Source: an uncultured Desulfobulbaceae bacterium (GTDB lineage: Bacteria > Desulfobacterota > Desulfobulbia > Desulfobulbales > BM004). From it: 64,000 bases of DNA. The translations under genes were made by a program, and so were the position numbers. The first letter of the stretch is position 1. Each line of letters starts with the position of its first letter. The notes under the pieces are model-generated. The model was given only the letters and a program-made list of their open reading frames with translations. It searched no databases and was not told where the DNA came from. The stretch lies in contig CAMYKS010000009.1 in NCBI GenBank assembly GCA_947259115.1, positions 1 through 64,000 of the forward strand, read 5' to 3'. Positions 10,001 to 17,712 of this stretch are shown here, piece after piece.

Positions 10001-10192
10001 TTATTCGTCTTCTTCATCGTTATATAAATGCTCATACTGTTTTAAAAGATCGTCGGGCAACGCTTCCCCTTCTTCAAGCAGGTCAATGTTTTCACCGAAT
10101 CCAACTTCCAGAAAAGGCGGCACACTGTATCCCATCATGAAACCGGTAAAGCCGACAACGATAACTATCACCATCCATAGATTTTTATTCAT
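10001..10192 (-). CDS. Small single-TM protein (63 aa) in the sulfur operon
   Basis: 'MNKNLWMVIVIVVGFTGFMMGYSVPPFLEVGFGE' TM then acidic tail; co-directional, tightly packed. Confidence 0.65.
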   Translation of the reverse strand: MNKNLWMVIVIVVGFTGFMMGYSVPPFLEVGFGENIDLLEEGEALPDDLLKQYEHLYNDEEDE

Positions 10193-10215
10193 TATCCTGT
10201 CCTCTTGGCTATCCC

Positions 10216-10467
10216 TTAAGCTTTTTGAATTGTGAAGATGAATTTAGACCCGTTCCGCTGTTGATCGATAATCGGGTTGCCTTCATTTGTGCACATGGCA
10301 GAGATGGATTCGGCTGAAGATGGGTTGTCAAAGGCCAGTTCAAGTTTGTCGCCGCTGTGCAGTTTTTCCAAAATTTTCTTGGTGTAGAGCTGTGGGTGGG
10401 GACAGACATAGCCGCAAACATCCAATTCATACAGTCCGGGTCCTTTTTGGTTGAATTTCATTGCCAT
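10216..10467 (-). CDS. TusA-family sulfurtransferase-like protein
   Basis: 'YELDVCGYVCPHPQLYTKKILEKLHSGDKLELAFDNPSS', TusA CPxP-like motif (CPHP). Confidence 0.85.
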   Translation of the reverse strand: MAMKFNQKGPGLYELDVCGYVCPHPQLYTKKILEKLHSGDKLELAFDNPSSAESISAMCTNEGNPIIDQQRNGSKFIFTIQKA

Positions 10468-10490
10468 GATATGGATCTCCTGTATTTAAT

Positions 10491-11999
10491 TTATAAGTCA
10501 AAATCGATATTGGCCATTTCTCGGGCCATTTTTCGTTCCGTATACCAGTTGAAAAACTTGACGCCGATAAAGGCGCCACCGATCATGCCGAGACCGAAAG
10601 ACCAGCCGGAGACGTCGCCGTTGGCGGTTCTGACAAAAAAGGCACCAACATTACAACCAAGCGCCAACCTGGAGCCGATCCCCATGAGTGCGCCGCCGAT
10701 CAGGGCCCATATTGCCAATTCCTTTGTGGGCATCTTCCACTTAAATTCGTTATTCATCAGGGCCATGACAGCAGCGCCGCCGATGAGTGCCACCGACATC
10801 CAGTCAGCCGGGTTGATGGCCGGACTGGGGATGCCGTTAACCCAACCGAAATAAATATTGTCCATATTGTTAAAACCCAGTTTCTGGGCCATCCAGCCGA
10901 CCCACTGGGCCTCCTGGGTGGTGACATACCAGTAGCCCGGGTCAAAGACCGTACCTTTGGCCGAGATGCCATAATCAAAGCCGATGCGCTGCAGGATGGT
11001 GCCGGCATTCTTGACACCGAATTTCATGCGCAGACCCTCTATAACAAACATCTGCAAGCCGCAGGCAATACCAAGAAACAGGCCGGCAATGGCAGTACGC
11101 TTGGAAGATATTATCATGGCCCAGAAACCGCGGATGTGATCTGCAAAGCCGGGACTGCGTCCTTCACGGCTTTGCAGATCAAGAACATACCGTTTCCTGG
11201 ACCAGAAAATGTAAACCACGGCCAACAGTAGAATGGCCGGCAGAACAACGCCCACGAAGGTATTGGCAAACAGGGCGCCGACCAGGGTATGGTCCTCAAA
11301 ACCGAGGAGCCTGGCAAAGGTAATTACCGGCTGTTCCCACACATATCCGGCCAGGTATTGATCAACCCAGCCGTCAGATACATTGATGGAGCTTGGCAGT
11401 CCCTTGGTGAGCGCTGCTTCGGCCCAGGATTTGGGCACCAGCTTGTTGGCCCAGCCGCCAACGTCGACAAAGGCTGACTGGGTCACACTGATCGAAAGAA
11501 TGACCAGCATTGAGACACCGTTGCCTTCACCGGCCTTATACAGGGAACCGGAGGCACAGCCGCCGGCAAAGACCATGCCGATTCCGAATATTAACCCGGC
11601 AATAACGGCATGGACGGACCAGGGCGCGGCATGGAAGGTGGACCAACCGGTCGAAGCCACAAGGGAGGAGGTGATTGAGAATAAAACGGTGGCAATCATG
11701 ATGCCGACCACCATACGCGGCACCCCGACCGCAAAAAGGTCCCTGAATGCAGAAGCAAAACAGAACCGGCCATACTGCAGACACATACCATATATAAAGC
11801 CGAACCAGAGATAAGCGGAAAGATACAGGTAATACTCATGCATAGCATAAGTAGCAACGCTTACCAGGCCAAAAAAGCCAACAATGATATAAACCCACAT
11901 AATGTGTTTCCGCGACACAGCCTGAGCAATTGGCTTGCTGTCACTACAGCAATCTGCTGGCTTTGATTCCGGAATTGTTTGTGTGACTATTGCGTCCAC
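10491..11999 (-). CDS. YeeE/YedE family sulfur (thiosulfate-type) transporter
   Basis: 'GMVFAGGCASGSLYKAGEGN' and 'GIGSRLALGCNVGAFF' conserved Cys motifs; multi-TM. Confidence 0.85.
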   Translation of the reverse strand: MDAIVTQTIPESKPADCCSDSKPIAQAVSRKHIMWVYIIVGFFGLVSVATYAMHEYYLYLSAYLWFGFIYGMCLQYGRFCFASAFRDLFAVGVPRMVVGIMIATVLFSITSSLVASTGWSTFHAAPWSVHAVIAGLIFGIGMVFAGGCASGSLYKAGEGNGVSMLVILSISVTQSAFVDVGGWANKLVPKSWAEAALTKGLPSSINVSDGWVDQYLAGYVWEQPVITFARLLGFEDHTLVGALFANTFVGVVLPAILLLAVVYIFWSRKRYVLDLQSREGRSPGFADHIRGFWAMIISSKRTAIAGLFLGIACGLQMFVIEGLRMKFGVKNAGTILQRIGFDYGISAKGTVFDPGYWYVTTQEAQWVGWMAQKLGFNNMDNIYFGWVNGIPSPAINPADWMSVALIGGAAVMALMNNEFKWKMPTKELAIWALIGGALMGIGSRLALGCNVGAFFVRTANGDVSGWSFGLGMIGGAFIGVKFFNWYTERKMAREMANIDFDL

Positions 12000-12076
12000 T
12001 GCTACCTCCTTTACTGTTTCTAATTGTCTCTAGTTGGTTTACGCCTGTTTTTTATAAAGTTTACAATCATTGCTTG

Positions 12077-12091
12077 CAATGTGTGTGCCAC
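12077..12091 (-). promoter_or_regulatory. Sigma54 (-24/-12) promoter for the YeeE operon
   Basis: Minus strand TGGCAC-ACACA-TTGC, exact consensus spacing. Confidence 0.8.
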
Positions 12092-12204
12092 ATTGTGGTA
12101 CTTGATCTCGGATTATTTATTTGTAAACTTCAAAAAATCTCCCTGCATAACCAGTCAGATAGGCCTCAGGCTTTATTGGCAACTCTTTTTCAATGTCTGC
12201 TATT

Positions 12205-12234
12205 CCCGATTGTGTCATGAACAGTTTTAAACAA
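12205..12234 (-). repeat. Solo degenerate terminus of the MITE-like element
   Basis: CCCGATTGTGTCATGAACAGTTTTAAACAA vs element right end (reverse complement) CCCGAATATTTCATGAACAGTTTTGAAAAA: 25/30 by eye. Confidence 0.5.
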
Positions 12235-12236
12235 TG

Positions 12237-12284
12237 TGTTCCAAACTGAACACGGTGGCAGCCGAAGTTGTCCCAAACGGGACA
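12237..12284. promoter_or_regulatory. Tandem palindromic upstream activator sites
   Basis: TGTTCCAAACTGAACA (12237-12252) and TGTCCCAAACGGGACA (12269-12284), 32 bp apart, upstream of the sigma54 promoter. Confidence 0.7.
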
Positions 12285-12500
12285 GTTTTGCATGCCGTTA
12301 TTGCAGCATCCACAGACTCTTTTGGGTTAGGGATGAGGTGCTGTCGCTTCTATTCACAATTGAAAAGTGATTGTTTCTTAATAAAAATGGAGGCCTGCCG
12401 GGAAGCAGGCCCCCGGGGGGGGGAGCAATGAAGGTATTTATTTGCCTTCACTGGGGAACATATTCCGGTTGAGGGACCAGAATAAAATTATTGGACTAGT

Positions 12501-12760
12501 CCGCATTTTTCACGAGTCGAGATGCCGGATAGACAAAGTGTAAGTCGTTGGAGCTATACTTTAGTATGCGAAACGCCTTACACTGCAGTTTATAAGGATG
12601 TATCGGCTTGCCCGAAGGGTGAACAGTTTTGAAAAAAATCTATTCAGTCACCTGGTACGAACTGTAACCGGACAAAGACACTGGAAATATAAAATTTAAA
12701 TGACAAAAACAGATATTTAAATTAATTTTTCAAAACTGTTCATGAAATATTCGGGCTAGT
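12501..12760 (+). repeat. MITE-like dispersed repeat, copy 2
   Basis: Near-identical to 3432-3747 minus the 56-bp duplication; flanked by CTAGT on both sides. Confidence 0.8.
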
Positions 12761-13377
12761 TATGATGTCATAAATATCTGTTCAGCCTCGGTCCTCCGTA
12801 GTTGTTCCGAGCCGACTGCCATTTTTTGTATTGTGTCGCCAACACCGTCCTGTTCATTGCTCAGTTGGGGAGCGAGGGCCTGATTCAACTTCTTCTCTGC
12901 CTGGTTAAGCAGGTTGGAAAAAAGCAGGTAGTTTATACGGCTGTTGCCATAGGCTGATCTCACCAGTGATTCATAGCTGTCTCCCTTGGCCTTAAGAAGA
13001 CAGGTGTAATGCTCAACCAGCACAGTCAGGAATTCTGCATATTTTTCCTTGGCCTTACCTTTCAAGTCAGCCTGCCGGGCAATGGCTTCTGCATCAGGTT
13101 TTCTTCCTTGGACCAAGGCATCCTCCGCCTCATTAAGGGCTTTTTCGTGGCTCAGCAGAAAATAGTCAGAAAAGGCCCTGCGGCCATTTTTGTATTTCAT
13201 CAGGTCCTGGATGAAAAAAACAAAAAGGAAGGGGATGAGTATCATCCAGGTATGCAGTTTAGGCTTACTGAAAACCTGGCGGCCAAGTTGCGCGGCAAAT
13301 TTTCTTTCCCGGGCAAGGATTATTTCTTTTTTGTCGTTTAGACTGACCATAGTAAATACTCTTCTGCCTTTGTACAA
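12760..13377 (-). CDS. Single-TM hypothetical protein, paralog of 7387-7974
   Basis: 'KPKLHTWMILIPFLFVFFIQDLMKYKN', 'VLVEHYTCLLKAKGDSYESLVRSAY', 'NYLLFSNLLNQAEKKLNQALAPQL'. Start probably at 13350. Confidence 0.75.
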   Translation of the reverse strand: MYKGRRVFTMVSLNDKKEIILARERKFAAQLGRQVFSKPKLHTWMILIPFLFVFFIQDLMKYKNGRRAFSDYFLLSHEKALNEAEDALVQGRKPDAEAIARQADLKGKAKEKYAEFLTVLVEHYTCLLKAKGDSYESLVRSAYGNSRINYLLFSNLLNQAEKKLNQALAPQLSNEQDGVGDTIQKMAVGSEQLRRTEAEQIFMTS

Positions 13378-13456
13378 AGGATCATAAAGGTGTTTTAGTT
13401 AAAGAAAAGCTCAGTTCATGGCTTTGGTAAGTTTTGGCAAGGATGAACGCCTGCAG

Positions 13457-13804
13457 TTAGGGATCCATCATGTACCGCCAACCAAATGCCAGAAGGACAA
13501 AACATAGAGCCATGCCGGAGAAAAAGGCTTTGGTGGGCCCGTAATCATCTCTCCCGGAGTGTATGAACGAATCGCGCAGGTAATATTCACCATCATATGA
13601 TCCCACGCTTTCTTCATACATGTAGGCTGCTGAGTTTATATCCCTTTCTTCTACGATCTGAATAATCTCTTTATATATCGGGATGTTGTTTTTTATATAG
13701 GGACCGACAACCCAGCCGAAAGACCAAACAAGAAACGCAACAAATAAAAATGTTCCCCAGGAGCGAAATTTAGAGCTATTGGTATTGGTTGTTGAGCCAT
13801 TCAT
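13457..13804 (-). CDS. Small two-TM membrane protein of unknown function
   Basis: 115 aa; hydrophobic segments 'FLFVAFLVWSFGWVVG' and 'FFSGMALCFVLLAFGW'. Confidence 0.55.
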   Translation of the reverse strand: MNGSTTNTNSSKFRSWGTFLFVAFLVWSFGWVVGPYIKNNIPIYKEIIQIVEERDINSAAYMYEESVGSYDGEYYLRDSFIHSGRDDYGPTKAFFSGMALCFVLLAFGWRYMMDP

Positions 13805-13831
13805 TTCGAGTTTCCTTCATATAAAAATGCA

Positions 13832-13867
13832 CCCACTATCCGGGATTTTCACCTCCCGGATAGTGGG
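13832..13867 (-). terminator. Hairpin between the YeiH-type gene and the 115-aa gene
   Basis: Perfect 14-bp inverted repeat CCCACTATCCGGGA...TCCCGGATAGTGGG with a nearby T-run on the minus strand. Confidence 0.7.
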
Positions 13868-13878
13868 TTTTAGGCGTT

Positions 13879-15642
13879 CTAGATTGTCGCTGTAAGCCCA
13901 GGAAATACCAGATAAAACATGATATAGGCCATGAGCAGTGTGAGTACGAGATTTAATGATTGACCAAAAACATACAGAGTAAGAGGTTTGCCGCCTTTGA
14001 AATGGTGTCTCAATTCGCGGAAATTGGTTGCCAGGCCGATGCTGACAAAAGACAGGGAGAAAAACCATCCCCTGAACAGGTCGCTCATGCCCTTGATGGC
14101 ACCCTGGTCGACCATTGCCCGCCCGAGGCCACCGGCCTCTGCATTGTAACTGGAATAGACCAGCGAAAAAATCACGGAGGCAGCGATAAAGCCGAGGACA
14201 AATTTCGGAAAGCGAAACCAGATTTCAGAGAGACCGACCTTGGCGCCTGTTTCTGCAACTTCCACCCTGGTTGTGAAGTAGAGAGCCAGGAAGAAGGCAA
14301 TGACACCGATAAGGACGTTTTGGATCATTTTAATGGTGGCGGCAACGTAGAGGGCCTTTTCCCCTAAGAAGGCGCCGGCCGCAGCAACAGCGCCGGAGGC
14401 ATCAATGGTGCCCCCCATCCAGGCGCCACCGAGGATCATCTGCTTATCGACCGGAAAGGTTGCTTTAATAACAGCCGGCATAACGATCATCATGATTGCC
14501 GTAAAAACCAGGGAAAGCCCGACAGCCAGTGTCAGTTCCTCTTTCTTGGCCCGGCAGGCGGAGGCGGCGGCAATTGCGGCAGACACGCCGCAGACCGACA
14601 TGTCGGAGCAGATAACGGCATTCAGTCGCTTGGAAGGCATTTTAATGATTTTCTGACCAAACCAATAGGTAATGAGCCAGACGGTCGGGGTAACAACCCA
14701 GGCGACAAAGATACCGGCGGTACCAATGGTGATAATTTTTTCAAATAAAATTTTGGCACCCAGCAGAACAAGACCGGTCTTGATATAATATTCGGTCTGA
14801 ACTGCCGGCATGGCCCATTTCGGGGTGCCGATCGTGTTGCTGACTAACATGCCGATAAAGATGGCCCAAAATGCATAGCCGATGCCGTAATGTTTCATGG
14901 TTGCCTGGGAGCTGAAAAGCCAGGCAACAACCGTTATTGCGAACACAAAAATGAAGCCAATGAGAAACTTATGTATGGGTATGCCCATGAAGACCATGGG
15001 GATGCCGAAGAAGAAAGCGAAAAACACCCCGAGAAGTATGAGCCACCAGATCTGGTTATAGGGTTTGGCTTTGGTTTTTGCCTTGGCTTTTCCGGCAAAA
15101 AGTTTTGCGTCCCGCCATTCACTGATGGCAACTGCTGCCGCAGCGTTGAGTGACTCATCCCTGAAGCCGGCGGCTTCCGCCGCCGCTTCTGCCATCTCGG
15201 CAGCGGCAAAGGTTGTTTTTTCGGTTGCCTTTTTTGTTTCATACTTTGCCACGGCCGAGGCTTTCTTGGACGCTGCCAATTCCTCATCCATTACAAAGGC
15301 CTGCAAAGGATTATTTGTCCACCCATGAGGTTTTTTTGCGAAGTTCTTCATCCATTTGCCGGCGTCGATACCTGTGGCTTTGACACTCTTTTTGGCATCT
15401 GAAAGTTGGTACCAGGCTATGGTCTTTATGGCGGATGTCCTTGTTGCCGCATCCCCATATTTCGCCTGGGCTTCGTTTATTTTGGTTTTCATGTCTCCAC
15501 TGTGGGGGAAATAAACAAGCATTCCCGCAATGAGAATTATAAAACCAAGCCAAATGGCCCACCAGTCCTCCTTTTTCCACAACTCCGACCATTCCCACTT
15601 GCCGATATCAACGACAATGTCTTTTCCGGAATTCTCTGCCAT
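13879..15642 (-). CDS. YeiH/UPF0324-type putative sulfate (sulfur anion) exporter family transporter
   Basis: Multi-TM; 'FEKIITIGTAGIFVAWVVTPTVWLITYWFGQK', 'CSDMSVCGVSAAIAAASACRAKKEELTLAVGLSLVF', 'GGTIDASGAVAAAG'. Start chosen at MAENSGKD. Confidence 0.8.
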   Translation of the reverse strand: MAENSGKDIVVDIGKWEWSELWKKEDWWAIWLGFIILIAGMLVYFPHSGDMKTKINEAQAKYGDAATRTSAIKTIAWYQLSDAKKSVKATGIDAGKWMKNFAKKPHGWTNNPLQAFVMDEELAASKKASAVAKYETKKATEKTTFAAAEMAEAAAEAAGFRDESLNAAAAVAISEWRDAKLFAGKAKAKTKAKPYNQIWWLILLGVFFAFFFGIPMVFMGIPIHKFLIGFIFVFAITVVAWLFSSQATMKHYGIGYAFWAIFIGMLVSNTIGTPKWAMPAVQTEYYIKTGLVLLGAKILFEKIITIGTAGIFVAWVVTPTVWLITYWFGQKIIKMPSKRLNAVICSDMSVCGVSAAIAAASACRAKKEELTLAVGLSLVFTAIMMIVMPAVIKATFPVDKQMILGGAWMGGTIDASGAVAAAGAFLGEKALYVAATIKMIQNVLIGVIAFFLALYFTTRVEVAETGAKVGLSEIWFRFPKFVLGFIAASVIFSLVYSSYNAEAGGLGRAMVDQGAIKGMSDLFRGWFFSLSFVSIGLATNFRELRHHFKGGKPLTLYVFGQSLNLVLTLLMAYIMFYLVFPGLTATI

Positions 15643-15711
15643 GCTCGCTCTCCTTTTTAAAATTAGTTCGGGAATACAACACTTTTCAACTTCAGTATAG
15701 ACCCAAAACTT

Positions 15712-15738
15712 TACAAGGCTTATACCACAATGTGGCAC
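15712..15738 (-). promoter_or_regulatory. Putative sigma54-like promoter with overlapping CCACATTGTGG palindrome upstream of the YeiH-type gene
   Basis: Minus strand GTGCCACATTGTGGTATAAGCCTTGTA; GTGCCACATTGTGGTA is a 16-bp exact match (in opposite gene-relative orientation) to 12086-12101. Confidence 0.45.
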
Positions 15739-15827
15739 GTCATAATAAACCTGCTTTTGCAATAAACAGACCAGCTTTGCTGTATAAGGAAGAAAAAAGA
15801 AATGTGCCGGATAACTGCAGCCGTCAC

Positions 15828-17516
15828 TTAGGGTGATAGAACGGTCACAATGGTTCTGTAGCGGAAGACTTGTGTCTGTTGGTAAAATTTCTCAACTGAT
15901 CCTGGATTTTTTTGCTGGAGGTATTGGTTGAGTAGTTCTACCGGGTCCCGGCTGCTGATAATAACCTGTGGGTTTGTCCCATTAGGCACAGCAGGAGGAT
16001 AAAAGGGCGGCCTGCTGAGTTCCCAGGTAAAACGCAGGGATGATGATTTTTTGTTTTGATCCTCCGGTGGCAACACAGGCCATTGCTGAGATAAACGTAG
16101 CTGTCTGCTGGTATACAGGTCCAGGATAGGCAGAACTGCTCCGGTGCTGCCCGCAGATTCATGCTGCGGCAACAGATGGACATCAACTGTATTAAACGGT
16201 AAGGTGTTAAGGTATTGCCCTGCTTTTTTGAGATTCATCATGCTGGTCTGTTGCAGGAAAGGCTTATAGGCGCCAAACAGGACAACCATGGCAGACAGCA
16301 CGGCACAATAAGAACAAAATCGTTTCAAGGACTGGTCCCGAATCACGTTCAGTCCATAGGATGCCATCAGGGTAAAAAGAGGCAATAGGGGAACAATATA
16401 TCGTATCCTCTTGATCTGCAAAGGAAAAACAAAACCGATAAAGCAGGCTGCCACCAAAAACCGGTAATTCCTGTTTCGCACAGCCCGGTAAATTCCATAG
16501 ATAACAAACAGAGTAATAAAGGGATGGATCTGGAAGAAGAAGGTGGAAATATACCCCTCCTGCCAACGCTTCAAACCTTGCCGTTGGAATGTGCCAAGAA
16601 TAGCCATCTGCTCTCGGATCACTTCGTATTTACTGAAAAAAATAACACCCCAGAGAATGGCGGCACCAATAACGATGATCAGTGAACTGCGGATTATTAT
16701 GGCAGGCCTTTGCCGCAGGTGGACCCCGGCAATTACCGGCAGCATTCCTGCCAGCATAGGCCAGGTGGAAAATTTTACAGACAGCGCACACACTATGCTG
16801 ACGGCAGCAACTCCAAGCCACAGAGGTCCGCCGTGCTGCATTGATTTAATAAATGAGAAAACCGTCAAAATCATGAAAAACATGGTGCCGATATCGACCA
16901 GCATGAGAGGTGCCTGGGTGGGCAGGTAGGGAATCCCCAGGAGCAGCAATCCGGCATGGAAACCGGTCTCAGCATCCCAAAGAATTTTTCCGACATGGTA
17001 GGTGAGGACCAGCGAGAATCCAAAGAGGAGGCTGTTGAACGTCTGGACCGCGAGCCGGAATTCACCAAATAATTTAAAGAGAAGACCATACAAAAACGGC
17101 ATCAGCGGTAAATCAGTCCAGGGTGCAATGGCGTGTCCCCATTCTTTCAAGAAAAAGTCCATGCCGTTTTCAGAAAGATATTTTGCCTGCAGAAAATAGC
17201 GCGAAGCATCCAGCAGCATCTCCGGGGTGCTCCAGAGAAAGGCTGAGGTTATGAATCCGGCAATGAATAGAAATAATGATGGATAACGCTCGGGAATGGA
17301 CGATTTTGATAGCCATGCTGCCAGAAGGAGCAGTGGAACAAGGTACAGGAAAAGGGTGACCGGGCTGGTCCCTGCAAAAACCCAGCGCCAACTGGTTAGG
17401 GTGTTGTCATCCAAAAAACGCAGAAGATAAAGAATGGGCAGTGCAAACAGCGTTAAAAAGGATGCAAGCAGGTATGCTTCCAGGCGGTTAAGATAACTTT
17501 TTCCCATATCGTACAA
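15828..17516 (-). CDS. Glycosyltransferase family 39 (ArnT/PMT-like) membrane protein
   Basis: Many TMs; periplasmic 'WSTPEMLLDASRYFLQAKYLSENGMDFFLKEWGHAIAPWTDLPLMP'. Confidence 0.65.
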   Translation of the reverse strand: MYDMGKSYLNRLEAYLLASFLTLFALPILYLLRFLDDNTLTSWRWVFAGTSPVTLFLYLVPLLLLAAWLSKSSIPERYPSLFLFIAGFITSAFLWSTPEMLLDASRYFLQAKYLSENGMDFFLKEWGHAIAPWTDLPLMPFLYGLLFKLFGEFRLAVQTFNSLLFGFSLVLTYHVGKILWDAETGFHAGLLLLGIPYLPTQAPLMLVDIGTMFFMILTVFSFIKSMQHGGPLWLGVAAVSIVCALSVKFSTWPMLAGMLPVIAGVHLRQRPAIIIRSSLIIVIGAAILWGVIFFSKYEVIREQMAILGTFQRQGLKRWQEGYISTFFFQIHPFITLFVIYGIYRAVRNRNYRFLVAACFIGFVFPLQIKRIRYIVPLLPLFTLMASYGLNVIRDQSLKRFCSYCAVLSAMVVLFGAYKPFLQQTSMMNLKKAGQYLNTLPFNTVDVHLLPQHESAGSTGAVLPILDLYTSRQLRLSQQWPVLPPEDQNKKSSSLRFTWELSRPPFYPPAVPNGTNPQVIISSRDPVELLNQYLQQKNPGSVEKFYQQTQVFRYRTIVTVLSP

Positions 17517-17555
17517 ATAAATTGTAACGGTTTATTAAATCTTGTTTCAGTTATG

Positions 17556-17570
17556 TGGCACTCACCTTGC
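17556..17570 (+). promoter_or_regulatory. Sigma54 (-24/-12) promoter for the histidine kinase/NtrC operon
   Basis: TGGCAC-TCACC-TTGC, exact consensus; ATGTGGCACTCACCTTGCAAGC nearly identical to the YeeE promoter. Confidence 0.8.
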
Positions 17571-17643
17571 AAGCATAATGCCATAAATATCTACACAATG
17601 AGAAGGATATTTACCAACTGTGCGTTATCCGGCGCATTCCCTT

Positions 17644-17691
17644 TGTTCCATTATGCACAACTCGGCATATAGGGTTGTCCCAAATGGGACA
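17644..17691. promoter_or_regulatory. Tandem palindromic activator sites at the histidine kinase gene
   Basis: TGTTCCATTATGCACA (17644-17659) and TGTCCCAAATGGGACA (17676-17691), 32-bp spacing as at 12237-12284. Confidence 0.6.
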
Positions 17692-17712
17692 GTTTGGTAC
17701 AGTCAAAGGCAA

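Noticed and set aside
12234-12431. 65-aa ORF in the YeeE upstream region
   Set aside because: Overlaps palindromes and the G9 tract; no ribosome site or homology signal.
15731-15750. Plus-strand TGGCAC at 15733 as a sigma54 promoter
   Set aside because: No TTGC at the required spacing; the minus-strand reading is a better but still weak candidate.
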